The position numbers were made by a program, and so were the translations under genes. This document shows, piece by piece, positions 34,870 to 42,762 of a stretch of 64,000 nt of DNA. Position 1 is the stretch's first letter; every line of letters begins with the position of its first letter. Source of the DNA: CALDTK01 sp963837005. Lineage in GTDB: Bacteria > Bacteroidota > Bacteroidia > Chitinophagales > Saprospiraceae. The stretch covers positions 186,001 through 250,000 of the forward strand of contig CAWIMC010000001.1 in NCBI GenBank assembly GCA_963837005.1. The letters are read 5' to 3'. The notes under the pieces are model-generated. The model was not told the DNA's origin. It did no database searches and was given only the letters and a program-made list of their open reading frames with translations.

Positions 34870-35559
34870 ATGAGTACAAAGCACTACACCGACGACTACA
34901 TCCACCTCGGCCACCGGCGCCGACTCGTGCAGGCCCTCCGCGGAAAGGGCATCCGCGACGAACGGGTGCTGGCGGCCATCGGTAAGGTGCCCCGGCATTG
35001 GTTTGTGAGCGGTCCCTACGAAGACCGAGCCTACGAAGACCGTGCGCTGCCCATCGGATACAAGCAGACCATTAGCCAGCCCTATACTGTTGCCTGCCAG
35101 AGCGCCTGGCTCGATGCCCAACCTCAGCACAAAGTGCTGGAGATTGGCACTGGGTCCGGGTACCAAGCTGCTGTCTTAGCAACGATGGGAGTTCGGGTGT
35201 ACACCCTCGAACGCCAAGAGGAACTATACCTCCGAAGCAACGCGCTGCTCGGCAAGCACCGATTCGGCACGATCCGCTGCTTCTTAAAAGATGGCTTCAA
35301 GGGCCTCCCCGCCTACGCACCGTTTGACCGAATACTCTTAACAGCCGGAGCTGAACACGTGCCGCCCGAATTGCTCTCCCAATTGGCGATCGGGGGGTCG
35401 ATGGTGGTCCCCGTAGGCAGCGGCAGACAGGTCATGCACCGCATCACACGCTACGGTGAAGAAGACTTCCGCAGCGAGACCTTGGGGGAGTTTCGCTTTG
35501 TCCCTTTCCGCGAGGGACTCGTGCGCCGTGCCCGACCGAGCGTTAAGCGCCCTCTCTGA
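34870..35559 (+). CDS. pcm: Protein-L-isoaspartate O-methyltransferase
   Basis: 229 residues from the ATG at 34870. It repairs isoaspartyl residues using SAM. Family hallmarks are VPRHWFVSGPYEDRAYEDRALPIGYKQTISQPYTVA (Pcm motif with the substrate-binding ISQPY), the SAM-binding VLEIGTGSGYQAAVLA, and YTLERQEEL. The C-terminal ILLTAGAEHVPPELLSQLAIGG and MVVPVG are also standard. It stands alone after the flavoprotein gene, with a 66-base gap and its own candidate promoter. Cytoplasmic. Confidence 0.94.
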   Translation: MSTKHYTDDYIHLGHRRRLVQALRGKGIRDERVLAAIGKVPRHWFVSGPYEDRAYEDRALPIGYKQTISQPYTVACQSAWLDAQPQHKVLEIGTGSGYQAAVLATMGVRVYTLERQEELYLRSNALLGKHRFGTIRCFLKDGFKGLPAYAPFDRILLTAGAEHVPPELLSQLAIGGSMVVPVGSGRQVMHRITRYGEEDFRSETLGEFRFVPFREGLVRRARPSVKRPL

Positions 35560-35614
35560 CTCACTTAAGCTGTCCTAGTCGACCTGCCATGCATAGGCAC
35601 TCCCTTACGTAGAC

Positions 35615-36163
35615 CTAGATCTTGCGTCCGCCGACGCTCTGTCGGTTGCGCTTCACTTTGCCGCTGCGGCGCATATCGAACAGAAGCCTAACTTCCGCAT
35701 TGCCGAGCCCGACCTCCCATTGTTTGTCGTCGTAGGTGACGATCGCGCCATTGCGACCCGCCTGTCGGCCCAGCAAGGCGTAGTCGTTCGAGCGCTTGGG
35801 GTTCGGGCCAAACATTAAGTACCGATCGTCGCGTCGACTGTCGAACCCGATGGCGAGCTGACCTTCCGCCGTTTGGAACAGGACTACGCCCGGAGTACCC
35901 CGCTCAAAGACTAGCTCCTCCACGTTGCGACCATCCTTCACGCGAACGCGGCCCTCCACGATGGCCGTTGAACCGCTCTTGCGTTCGCGGGTCAAGACGA
36001 TGTCTTGGCTGAGGTAAAATTGGATTTTGCCGAGTTCGGCCTCTGACCAACTGTTCTCATCGCGGACTTGGCTGTCGAGGACCGTAAGTCGTGGGCTACA
36101 GGAGGCCAGAGATATGGTTAGCAGGAGAGCGGCGAGCTTCGAAGTGGGACGGAGAGCGATCAT
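35615..36163 (-). CDS. Lipoprotein of unknown function
   Basis: About 182 residues from the ATG at 36161-36163. The lipobox LTISLASCSPR follows a basic and hydrophobic stretch. The longer reading upstream (to 36196) would bury the signal, so I use the shorter start. The mature part has regular beta strands, QDIVLTRERK, VEGRVRVKDGRNVEELVFERGTPGVVLFQ, and ends in a basic tail (RRSGKVKRNRQSVGGRKI). I recognise no family. It converges on pcm with a 55-base gap. Probably outer-membrane anchored, inferred from the lipobox. Confidence 0.72.
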   Translation of the reverse strand: MIALRPTSKLAALLLTISLASCSPRLTVLDSQVRDENSWSEAELGKIQFYLSQDIVLTRERKSGSTAIVEGRVRVKDGRNVEELVFERGTPGVVLFQTAEGQLAIGFDSRRDDRYLMFGPNPKRSNDYALLGRQAGRNGAIVTYDDKQWEVGLGNAEVRLLFDMRRSGKVKRNRQSVGGRKI

Positions 36164-36390
36164 AGCGAGGGTGGATGAGACGGAATAACGCCGCAAGGTG
36201 CGGAGAATGGCCCGCGAAGTGTCGTAAGTACGCAGGTTTTAGCGCCAGCTTAACGGTTTACGACGCTGGGCCCAGGGGGGATACCGCTCGGCGCTGCTTT
36301 TCCGCAGGTAGTCGAAGGGTTGTGCCTTCGAAGACGGTATGGCCAGGGGTTTGAAGGGAATAGGATGTGCCGAGCCAAACTCCAAACCTT

Positions 36391-37038
36391 ATGAAAACCC
36401 GCCTTGCTCTCCTCGTTATCGCGATCACGTTTACGCTCGTTGCTCGTGCCGTGAATCCTGTCGCGACGCTCGAAATTCGCTACCTGCCTGTGGGGGCAAT
36501 GGTGAGTTGGAACTGTGAGTCCACCGATATTGCTGGCTTTAGCCTAGAGCGCAGCACAGACGGATTCACCTTCGAGGTCATCTCGAGGATTATCGCAGAG
36601 GGCGGGAGCACCGAGACCTACAACTACCTCGACACCCGGCGTCCAGAGAGCCGAGTCTACTACCGAGTTACGAGCTTTGATCACAGTGGAGCCTCTGCCC
36701 ACAGCGCCCTGGTCGAGGCCGCTGCAAAGCGACGCCCAACTTGGCACCTCGCCGGTGGCTACAGCGTAGAGCCGAGCGAAGACTTCGCCTTCGAAGTCGA
36801 GGCATCAAATGTAGGGTTTCTGGCATGTGATTTGCTGGATTTCATGGGGAATTCTGTGCTCACGCAAGAACTCCTCGTACAACCAGGCCTCAATCAACTC
36901 TCGATTCCCGTAGGTCCATTGGCTGCGGGAGCCTACCGCCTGAAAATCTCCGGCGATGATCTCGCCGAGACCATCACCTTCATGAAGACCCAGAGCGCCG
37001 CCCCAGCTTTCGAACCTCTTGTCCGCGGCAACGAGTAA
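36391..37038 (+). CDS. Exported T9SS-CTD-like small protein, first of a tandem pair
   Basis: 215 residues from the ATG at 36391 with a signal peptide (RLALLVIAITFTLVARAV). The middle resembles a fibronectin-type III-like strand pattern (MVSWNCES, FSLERSTDGFTFEVI, YYRVTSFDHSG). The C-terminal part (CDLLDFMGNSVLTQELLVQPGLNQLSIPVGPLAAGAYRLKISG) matches the shape of a T9SS sorting domain. The tandem gene at 37075 has the same layout (MLNWSTAYEEDNAVFIVERSNDGSTF and YRLKQVDQDG), so this is a duplicated gene. Role unknown; the likely location is the cell surface. Confidence 0.72.
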   Translation: MKTRLALLVIAITFTLVARAVNPVATLEIRYLPVGAMVSWNCESTDIAGFSLERSTDGFTFEVISRIIAEGGSTETYNYLDTRRPESRVYYRVTSFDHSGASAHSALVEAAAKRRPTWHLAGGYSVEPSEDFAFEVEASNVGFLACDLLDFMGNSVLTQELLVQPGLNQLSIPVGPLAAGAYRLKISGDDLAETITFMKTQSAAPAFEPLVRGNE

Positions 37039-37074
37039 GCCGAATGTTTTAGACACACCACCCAATAATCACCT

Positions 37075-37746
37075 ATGAAGCTCATTACCACTTTTGCCGC
37101 GACCTTATTTGCCTTCGGGGCGCACGCTACGTGCATCTACGACCAAGGTCTCGAAGGACAGAACTTACAGGTAGGCACGATGCTCAACTGGAGTACGGCC
37201 TACGAGGAGGACAACGCAGTCTTCATCGTCGAGCGCTCCAACGACGGCTCTACTTTTACAGATATCGGTAAGGTCGACGGTGCGGGTACCAGTGCTGAGA
37301 TTAGACAGTACAATTTCCTCGACATCATGGCCAACGCTGAGCGCAGCTTCTACCGCCTCAAGCAGGTCGACCAAGACGGTACTTTCAGTTATGGCGACGT
37401 CGTGGCGATCCCACAGGTCTACACCAATAACTTCATGGTGGCTCGGATGTCGAATGTCGCCACACAGGATAACTTCATGTGGACGATCGACGCCATCAAA
37501 GACGGCGACATGACTCTCACGGTGTCCAACCTCCTCGGTGAGCAAGTCTACTTTGATGAGCTCATGCTCACCGCCGGCCTCAACGACCTAAGCGTCGACC
37601 TGAGTTCCAACCCGGAAGGCATCTACAAGATCGCCATGACGATGGAGGATGAGGTCGAGACCCTCGTTGTCAAGCGCGTTACCGCCGAGATCATCAAGAA
37701 GGCCAACGTAGCTTCGAGCAAAAAGGTCAATCCAGGGCGCAACTAG
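37075..37746 (+). CDS. Exported T9SS-CTD-like small protein, second of a tandem pair
   Basis: 223 residues with a signal peptide (ITTFAATLFAFGAHA). It shares the layout of the neighbour: WSTAYEEDNAVFIVERSNDGSTF, then YNFLDIMANAERSFYRLKQVDQDGTFSYGD. The C-terminal strand block (DMTLTVSNLLGEQVYFDELMLTAGLNDLSVDLSSNPEGIYKIAMTM) is T9SS-CTD-like but followed by a basic extension (KKANVASSKKVNPGRN), so it may not act as a standard sorting signal. The 36-base gap suggests co-transcription. A strong terminator follows. Confidence 0.72.
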   Translation: MKLITTFAATLFAFGAHATCIYDQGLEGQNLQVGTMLNWSTAYEEDNAVFIVERSNDGSTFTDIGKVDGAGTSAEIRQYNFLDIMANAERSFYRLKQVDQDGTFSYGDVVAIPQVYTNNFMVARMSNVATQDNFMWTIDAIKDGDMTLTVSNLLGEQVYFDELMLTAGLNDLSVDLSSNPEGIYKIAMTMEDEVETLVVKRVTAEIIKKANVASSKKVNPGRN

Positions 37747-37754
37747 GTCCTTTG

Positions 37755-37769
37755 GGCTTTCGCCAAAAC
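37755..37769 (-). repeat. Dispersed mini-hairpin element, intergenic exact copy
   Basis: Exact GGCTTTCGCCAAAAC on the plus strand, 9 bases after the stop of the 37075 gene and 16 bases before its terminator stem. Confidence 0.8.
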
Positions 37770-37785
37770 CCACGGATACGTTTAT

Positions 37786-37820
37786 AAAGGCCCGTGCGAC
37801 ACTAGTCGCACGGGCCTTTT
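37786..37820 (+). terminator. Rho-independent terminator
   Basis: AAAGGCCCGTGCGAC, loop ACTA, GTCGCACGGGCCTTT and a T-run (TTTT). A strong stem of about 15 pairs with a T-tract, and an A-tract on the other side (it could act in both directions, since tadA converges). Confidence 0.88.
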
Positions 37821-37908
37821 CGTTGGACATGCCAGGGCAGTGCAACCGAACGACAGAGTGCAATCAAAACCGCAGCAGTCTCGGGTGCCCTCCTTCACTT
37901 CCTATACA

Positions 37909-38376
37909 CTAGGGCATCACTCGCTTAGCCGCAAAAAAGTTGCTTAGCAACGCCCCGCATTCCTCCATCAAAAAACCAAACTCGACCTTGGTCTTCGGGT
38001 GGAGCATACGCTTGCCGAAGGTCATAAAGCCGCGCTTCTCGTCCGGGGCGCCGTACACGAGTCGTCCGAGTTGCGCCCACGCGAGTGCCCCAGCGCACAT
38101 CGCGCAGGGTTCGAGGGTGACGTACAGCGTGCAGTCGGGCAGGAGCTTGCTGCCGAGGTGATTTGCGGCACTCGTGAGTGCGAGTATCTCGGCGTGCGCG
38201 GTCACGTCTTGCAGCCGCTCAGTCTGATTGTGCGCACGGGCGATGATGCGGTTTTTGCTCACAATCACCGCACCGACGGGTATCTCGTCGACGAGGGCCG
38301 CTGCCTGCGCCTCGCGAATGGCCTGTTTCATGAAATGCTCATCGCTGAAGGCGGCGATCTGGGTCCGGTCGGTCAT
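37909..38376 (-). CDS. tadA: tRNA adenosine(34) deaminase
   Basis: 155 residues. It converts A34 to inosine in tRNA-Arg (anticodon ACG). The zinc-dependent deaminase motif is clear: HAEILAL (catalytic Glu and His ligand) and EPCAMCAGALAWAQ (PCxxC). The MKQAIREAQAAALVDEIPVGAVIV start and FGKRMLHPKTKVEFGFL end are family-typical, so TadA is preferred over guanine deaminase. Its start lies 75 bases from the divergent guaB start. A minus-strand box GAAAGGTA, one base off CAAAnnTA, lies just before the start. Confidence 0.92.
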   Translation of the reverse strand: MTDRTQIAAFSDEHFMKQAIREAQAAALVDEIPVGAVIVSKNRIIARAHNQTERLQDVTAHAEILALTSAANHLGSKLLPDCTLYVTLEPCAMCAGALAWAQLGRLVYGAPDEKRGFMTFGKRMLHPKTKVEFGFLMEECGALLSNFFAAKRVMP

Positions 38377-38439
38377 GGCAGTGGAAAGGTAAAGGACCGT
38401 AATGCGCAGGGTGCGCCGCTGGTTTTGGCGTAAGCCCCC

Positions 38440-38447
38440 TAGCTTTG
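38440..38447 (+). promoter_or_regulatory. Bacteroidota -7 element TAGCTTTG directly before guaB
   Basis: A perfect TAnnTTTG ending only 3 bases before the guaB ATG (38451). With transcription normally starting a few bases after this element, the mRNA would begin at or within a base or two of the ATG, that is, without a leader. Confidence 0.6.
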
Positions 38448-38450
38448 CGC

Positions 38451-39968
38451 ATGGATCAAGCCCACGTAAGCGCCCGCCCTACGCCTGCCGCCCAGCTCAC
38501 GACTGCCCAAAAGTTCGCCACCGAGGGCGTGACCTTCGATGATGTCCTCCTTCTGCCCGCCTACTCTGAGGTGCTGCCTAGAGATGTGAGCCTCGCTACA
38601 AAATTTACAAAAGGTCTAGAGCTCAAAGCGCCCATCGTGAGCGCGGCGATGGATACCGTCACCGAGAAAGACCTGGCCATCGCTATTGCCCGGCAGGGTG
38701 GTATTGGCGTGATCCACAAAAACATGACCATCGCACAGCAGGCCGAACAGGTTCGCTCCGTAAAGCGGTCGGAGTCCGGGATGATTATCGATCCCGTGAC
38801 GCTCAAAGTCGATGCCCACGTAAGCGATGCCCTGCAGCTCATGAGCCGCTACCACATCGGCGGCATCCCGATCGTGAGCGACGATGGTCGTCTGGTCGGC
38901 ATCCTCACCAACCGGGATCTCCGTTTCGAAATCGCTGTGAGCCGCCCGGTCAGTGATATCATGACAGCGCGTAATTTGATCACCGCACCTCCGAACACGA
39001 CTCTCGAAGAGGCTCGCCTCATCTTGCAACGGCACAAAATCGAAAAGCTGCCGGTAGTAGATGCAGCCGGAACGCTCGTTGGCCTAATCACCTACAAAGA
39101 CATCATGAAGGTCCAGAACTACCCCAACTCCTGTAAGGACAGCTTCGGGCGGCTGGTAGTTGCAGCGGCGGTGGGGGTGACGCACGACCTGCACGAACGG
39201 GTTGGTGCCTTGGTCGATGTCGGTGTCGACGCCGTGTGCATCGATACTGCGCACGGCCACAGCAAAGGGGTGCTGGACGCGGTACGGGCGGTAAAGAATG
39301 TCTGGCCTGACCTTCAGGTGGTAGGCGGTAACATCGCCACCGGTGCCGCGGCGCTCGCGCTAGCCGATGCCGGTGCCGACGGGGTGAAAGTTGGCGTCGG
39401 ACCGGGCTCTATTTGTACGACGCGTGTCGTGGCGGGTGTCGGCGTACCACAGTTGTCGGCCATCTACGAGGTAGCTCAAGCCCTCCGCGGGTCTGGGGTC
39501 CCCGTCATAGCAGACGGCGGCATCCGCTACTCCGGCGACATCGTAAAGGCCCTGGCTGCTGGCGCGGATACCGTCATGGGCGGCAGCTTGTTCGCTGGTG
39601 TTGAGGAGGCACCTGGTGAAACGATCCTCATGGACGGTCGCAAGTTTAAGGTGTACCGAGGCATGGGTTCACTTGGTGCGATGGAGCGCGGCTCGAAGGA
39701 CCGCTACTTTCAGGACGTCGAAGACGACATCAAGAAGTTGGTACCCGAGGGGATCGAGGGGCGAGTACCGTTCAAGGGCAACCTCGGCGAAGTCGTCGTG
39801 CAGTACCTCGGAGGGCTTCGCGCCGGCATGGGGTACTGTGGAGCGGGTACGATCGAAGAACTCAAAAATGCGAAGTTTGTCCGCATCTCCGGGGCGGGAA
39901 TGGTGGAAAGCCACCCCCACAACGTGACCATAACAAAGGAGGCCCCTAACTATTCCGCCCGGGGATAG
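38451..39968 (+). CDS. guaB: Inosine-5'-monophosphate dehydrogenase
   Basis: 505 residues, complete. It oxidises IMP to XMP, the committed step to GMP, in the cytoplasm. It begins FATEGVTFDDVLLLPAYSEVLPRDV and has AAMDTVTE, a Bateman pair of CBS domains at about residues 110-225, the catalytic loop GPGSICTTRVVAGVGVPQ with the active Cys, ADGGIRYSGD, and the flap YRGMGSLGAM. The C-terminus GKEA-like end (KEAPNYSARG) completes the length. The TTG at 38445 is ignored because the ATG matches the TAGCTTTG box. It diverges from tadA. Confidence 0.96.
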   Translation: MDQAHVSARPTPAAQLTTAQKFATEGVTFDDVLLLPAYSEVLPRDVSLATKFTKGLELKAPIVSAAMDTVTEKDLAIAIARQGGIGVIHKNMTIAQQAEQVRSVKRSESGMIIDPVTLKVDAHVSDALQLMSRYHIGGIPIVSDDGRLVGILTNRDLRFEIAVSRPVSDIMTARNLITAPPNTTLEEARLILQRHKIEKLPVVDAAGTLVGLITYKDIMKVQNYPNSCKDSFGRLVVAAAVGVTHDLHERVGALVDVGVDAVCIDTAHGHSKGVLDAVRAVKNVWPDLQVVGGNIATGAAALALADAGADGVKVGVGPGSICTTRVVAGVGVPQLSAIYEVAQALRGSGVPVIADGGIRYSGDIVKALAAGADTVMGGSLFAGVEEAPGETILMDGRKFKVYRGMGSLGAMERGSKDRYFQDVEDDIKKLVPEGIEGRVPFKGNLGEVVVQYLGGLRAGMGYCGAGTIEELKNAKFVRISGAGMVESHPHNVTITKEAPNYSARG

Positions 39969-40017
39969 TATCCAGCCAGTCAAGCTCCGGCGTAGGTGAG
40001 TCACTCGCCTTGCGACT

Positions 40018-40053
40018 GAGGGCATTCTGGCTCGCATCGCGTCGAATGCCCTC
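40018..40053 (+). terminator. Stem-loop after guaB
   Basis: A perfect 10-pair stem GAGGGCATTC / GAATGCCCTC with a 16-base loop, about 50 bases after the stop. No T-run follows, so its termination role is less sure. Confidence 0.55.
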
Positions 40054-40124
40054 GGAAGTCAGATGGATGACGCAATTGTTTTCGGCCGGACGACAGTTCA
40101 GGCGCTAGAGGCTAACTTGGCAAC

Positions 40125-40529
40125 ATGAAAAAGCTACTACGCGTGGAGTCGGTGCACCTACTGCTATTCGCCCTTTGCTTCGGCGTATTCGTTGCTTGCC
40201 AATCCACCAAGGCCAGTTTGGCTTCGCCAGCCTCGTCCTCCTCTTTGCAAGAGAGATACACGTCCCTGGCGCAGGCGGTCCGCAACTTGCCCGGTGTCCA
40301 GGTAAGCGGCGAGACTGTTGTCTACCGTGGGCCGAGTTCGCTCAACAGTGCGAGCACGGAGATGCAGTTCCTCGTGGACGATGTGTTGATCCCCTCCATG
40401 ACCCAGGCGGAGTCACTCTATCCCCTCAATTCCATTCGAGCGCTTCGGGTAGTCAATCCCACGGATGCGATCAGCCGTTACGGAGCCCGAGCATCGTCCG
40501 GTCTGATCGAACTGGTGTTGCTGAAGTAG
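40125..40529 (+). CDS. Lipoprotein consisting of a TonB-receptor plug domain
   Basis: 134 residues. The lipobox-like end FGVFVACQST follows a hydrophobic stretch. The mature part resembles the plug domain of SusC/RagA TonB-dependent receptors without any barrel: AQAVRNLPGVQVSGETVVYRG, then MQFLVDDVLIP, then LNSIRALRVVNPTDAISRYGARASSGLIELVLLK (compare the usual DG...YG-x-x-G-x-x-G-V-I). Free-standing plug-like lipoproteins are known in this phylum. It immediately precedes the glycosylase gene (TAG-ATG, no gap). A role in TonB-dependent transport is inferred from the fold only. Confidence 0.7.
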   Translation: MKKLLRVESVHLLLFALCFGVFVACQSTKASLASPASSSSLQERYTSLAQAVRNLPGVQVSGETVVYRGPSSLNSASTEMQFLVDDVLIPSMTQAESLYPLNSIRALRVVNPTDAISRYGARASSGLIELVLLK

Positions 40530-41141
40530 ATGGCCACAGAGATATCGCGGGAGGCCCTCTGCGGATTGGACGTCGTCGCTATTGCGAAGTCTCTGATCGG
40601 CGCAGAGATTCACACGTTTATCGGAGGCCTGCACACCGCCGGTCGGATCGTCGAGACGGAGGCATACCGCGGCACAGACGACAAGGCCGCTCACAGTTAC
40701 GGCCATCGTCGTACCCCTCGCACGGAAGTCTTCTTCGGACCTGGAGGACATGCCTACGTCTACCTGATTTACGGCATCCACCACATGTTCAACATTGTGA
40801 CCGGGCCCGTCGAACAACCCGACGCCGTACTCATTCGCGCGATCGAGCCGCTCGTGAATTTTGACCTGATGCGTAGCCGACGTGGATTGACTGCGTCTGG
40901 CCCGCGAATCGGGAACGGTCCGGCCCTGGTTTGCCAGAGCCTCGGTATCGACCGCTCGCACTACGGGGTGGACCTGATGTCGGAGGACAGTGACGTCAGG
41001 CTTAGAGGAGAGCTCGGCTCGGTCTCTGCGCGATCAATCGTCGCTAGTCCGCGGGTCGGGATCGCCTACGCGGAGGAGTGCGCGGTGTGGCCTTGGCGTT
41101 TTCGCGAAAGCGGTAGTCCGCACACATCTCCCGCAAAATAG
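40530..41141 (+). CDS. DNA-3-methyladenine glycosylase (MPG family)
   Basis: 203 residues, starting directly at the stop of the previous gene. It excises alkylated purines from DNA. Signatures: IVETEAYRGTDDKAAHSYGHRRTPR (catalytic Glu and adenine contacts), FFGPGGHAYVYLIYGIHHMFNIV, AVLIRAIEPL, NGPALVCQSLGID. The C-terminus YAEECAVWPWRF is typical. The family is Mpg/AAG, unrelated to AlkA. A variant motif copy at 41098 has its own CGC-GAAA-GCG stem. Cytoplasmic, base excision repair. Confidence 0.92.
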   Translation: MATEISREALCGLDVVAIAKSLIGAEIHTFIGGLHTAGRIVETEAYRGTDDKAAHSYGHRRTPRTEVFFGPGGHAYVYLIYGIHHMFNIVTGPVEQPDAVLIRAIEPLVNFDLMRSRRGLTASGPRIGNGPALVCQSLGIDRSHYGVDLMSEDSDVRLRGELGSVSARSIVASPRVGIAYAEECAVWPWRFRESGSPHTSPAK

Positions 41142-41150
41142 CGTTGCTTC

Positions 41151-42572
41151 ATGCCTATGCCCTACTTCCTACTTCGCCGATTTGCCCATCTGGGGAAGGT
41201 CGGCTTTCGCCAAAACAGTCGGGTACAGCATCTTTCTATGGTGTTATTTGCTGTAACAATGGCCCTATCCTGTAGCCGGGTTGCCGTTGATGGTAGCCTC
41301 GCACAGGGAGCTCCAACTGGAACGCGTACGACCCAAACGGCGGTCGGGAACCCAGCTCTGCCAGGGGTAGGGGAGTGGCTCGACCCGCGGCTACGGAGCC
41401 TCAAGCTCGTCGCGGGGGCAGACCTTGCCGACCCAATCATCCCGCTCGACGGGGGGCGACTCACGCTCTCCTTCGATTGGCTGGAGGACGACGTCAAAGA
41501 GTTCCGCTACGATGTCGTTCACTGCGATCGCGACTGGCAGCCCGACCGCCTTTCGACCATCGACTACCTCCAAACCTTCGCCGAGGGTGACGTTCGCGAC
41601 TTCCGCCTTTCGATCACGACGGCCAATCCGTACACGAGCTACCAGTTGCAACTCCCCAATCAGGACGTAGCCTGGAAAGTTAGCGGCAACTACTTCCTGC
41701 GCCTTTACGACGATGACTCGGGAGTGCTGATCGCCCGACTAAGATTCTGCGTGTACGAAGACCTCCTCAATATCACGCCTACGGCCCGTCGCCCTACGCA
41801 GGCTCTGCTGGATCGCACGCACCAGGAGTTTTTCGCGACTACGTCCATACGCGAAGCCCGCGTCGAAGACCCTCGGCGCAGCCTCACGCTGTCGGTCATT
41901 CAGAACGGCGATTGGCGATACGGCTACAGTGCATTGTTGCCTCGCCGGATTAGTGGCGAGGACGCCGTCTGGGATTACCCAGGTAAACTCGTCTTCCCAG
42001 GGCATCGCGAGTGGCGGAGCCTCGATATTCGAACGCTTTTGAGCGACGGCGGTCAAGTTGACGAAGTCGTGGAGGAAGACGGCGGGATTACGGTCTACCT
42101 CCAGCCAGAGCGCTATCGCGTCGACGACCCGATCGAAGTGCGGCTGGACGTGAACGGAAAGTTTGTCCTTGGCGACTTTGACAATCGCCTGAGCGGGCGC
42201 TCGGATTACGCGACCACGATTTTTGCGCTTCGCAGCGAGCGCGATGTAAGCATCGAGCCTCTCTACCTATACGGAGCGTACAATGGTTATCAGCTGGACG
42301 AAGCCAATCGCGGCGTATACAATGAACTCACCCGCAGCTATGTGTTCCGGACCTTACTGCGGCAGGGCTTTTACGACTATGCCTATGTAAGTCAGTCCGA
42401 CCCGGCGGCACCACCGTCCTGGTCGCAGGTCGAGGGCAACACGTTCTCGGCAGAAAACCACTACAACTTTCTGTTGTATTACCGGCCGTATGGCGCGCGC
42501 TACGACCGGCTGATCGGGTACCGCTACTTTCAGATCGACCCCTCGGGTTCGAGCAGTAACCTTCGCCGGTAG
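41151..42572 (+). CDS. DUF5103 protein (type IX secretion system plug-like)
   Basis: Up to 473 residues. The DUF5103 pattern is clear: LDPRLRSLKLV, PIIPLDGGRLTLSFDWLEDDVKEFRYDVVHCDRDWQPDRL, NYFLRLYDDDSGVLIARLRFCVYED, and an FDFRYGDYN-like end (YNFLLYYRPYGARYDRLIGYRYFQID). Such proteins are annotated as T9SS plug proteins of the outer membrane. Start is uncertain: ATGs at 41151, 41157 and 41238. The one at 41238 opens a better signal peptide (MVLFAVTMALSCSR), and the region before it contains an exact copy of the dispersed motif (41202-41216). It follows the glycosylase gene by 9 bases from the first ATG. Confidence 0.85.
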   Translation: MPMPYFLLRRFAHLGKVGFRQNSRVQHLSMVLFAVTMALSCSRVAVDGSLAQGAPTGTRTTQTAVGNPALPGVGEWLDPRLRSLKLVAGADLADPIIPLDGGRLTLSFDWLEDDVKEFRYDVVHCDRDWQPDRLSTIDYLQTFAEGDVRDFRLSITTANPYTSYQLQLPNQDVAWKVSGNYFLRLYDDDSGVLIARLRFCVYEDLLNITPTARRPTQALLDRTHQEFFATTSIREARVEDPRRSLTLSVIQNGDWRYGYSALLPRRISGEDAVWDYPGKLVFPGHREWRSLDIRTLLSDGGQVDEVVEEDGGITVYLQPERYRVDDPIEVRLDVNGKFVLGDFDNRLSGRSDYATTIFALRSERDVSIEPLYLYGAYNGYQLDEANRGVYNELTRSYVFRTLLRQGFYDYAYVSQSDPAAPPSWSQVEGNTFSAENHYNFLLYYRPYGARYDRLIGYRYFQIDPSGSSSNLRR

Positions 42573-42694
42573 CGGCTGGGACTGAAAGCTCATGTTGCTG
42601 GTAGGGAGGCATTGAGCTAACGGCGCTCGCTGGGCTTTCGTCCGCCAAATTCACCCCTTCGTCCAAGAGACGACCCTAGGCAGGATCTGTCGTT

Positions 42695-42702
42695 TACGTT
42701 TG
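42695..42702 (+). promoter_or_regulatory. Bacteroidota -7 element TACGTTTG upstream of the efflux genes
   Basis: A perfect TAnnTTTG, about 60 bases before the ATG of the tolC-like gene (42763). Confidence 0.5.
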
Positions 42703-42762
42703 GGCCACCACCGGCACCCGGCTCAACCTCAGCAGGCGAGCGCCAGCCCCCAAACTAGACTG

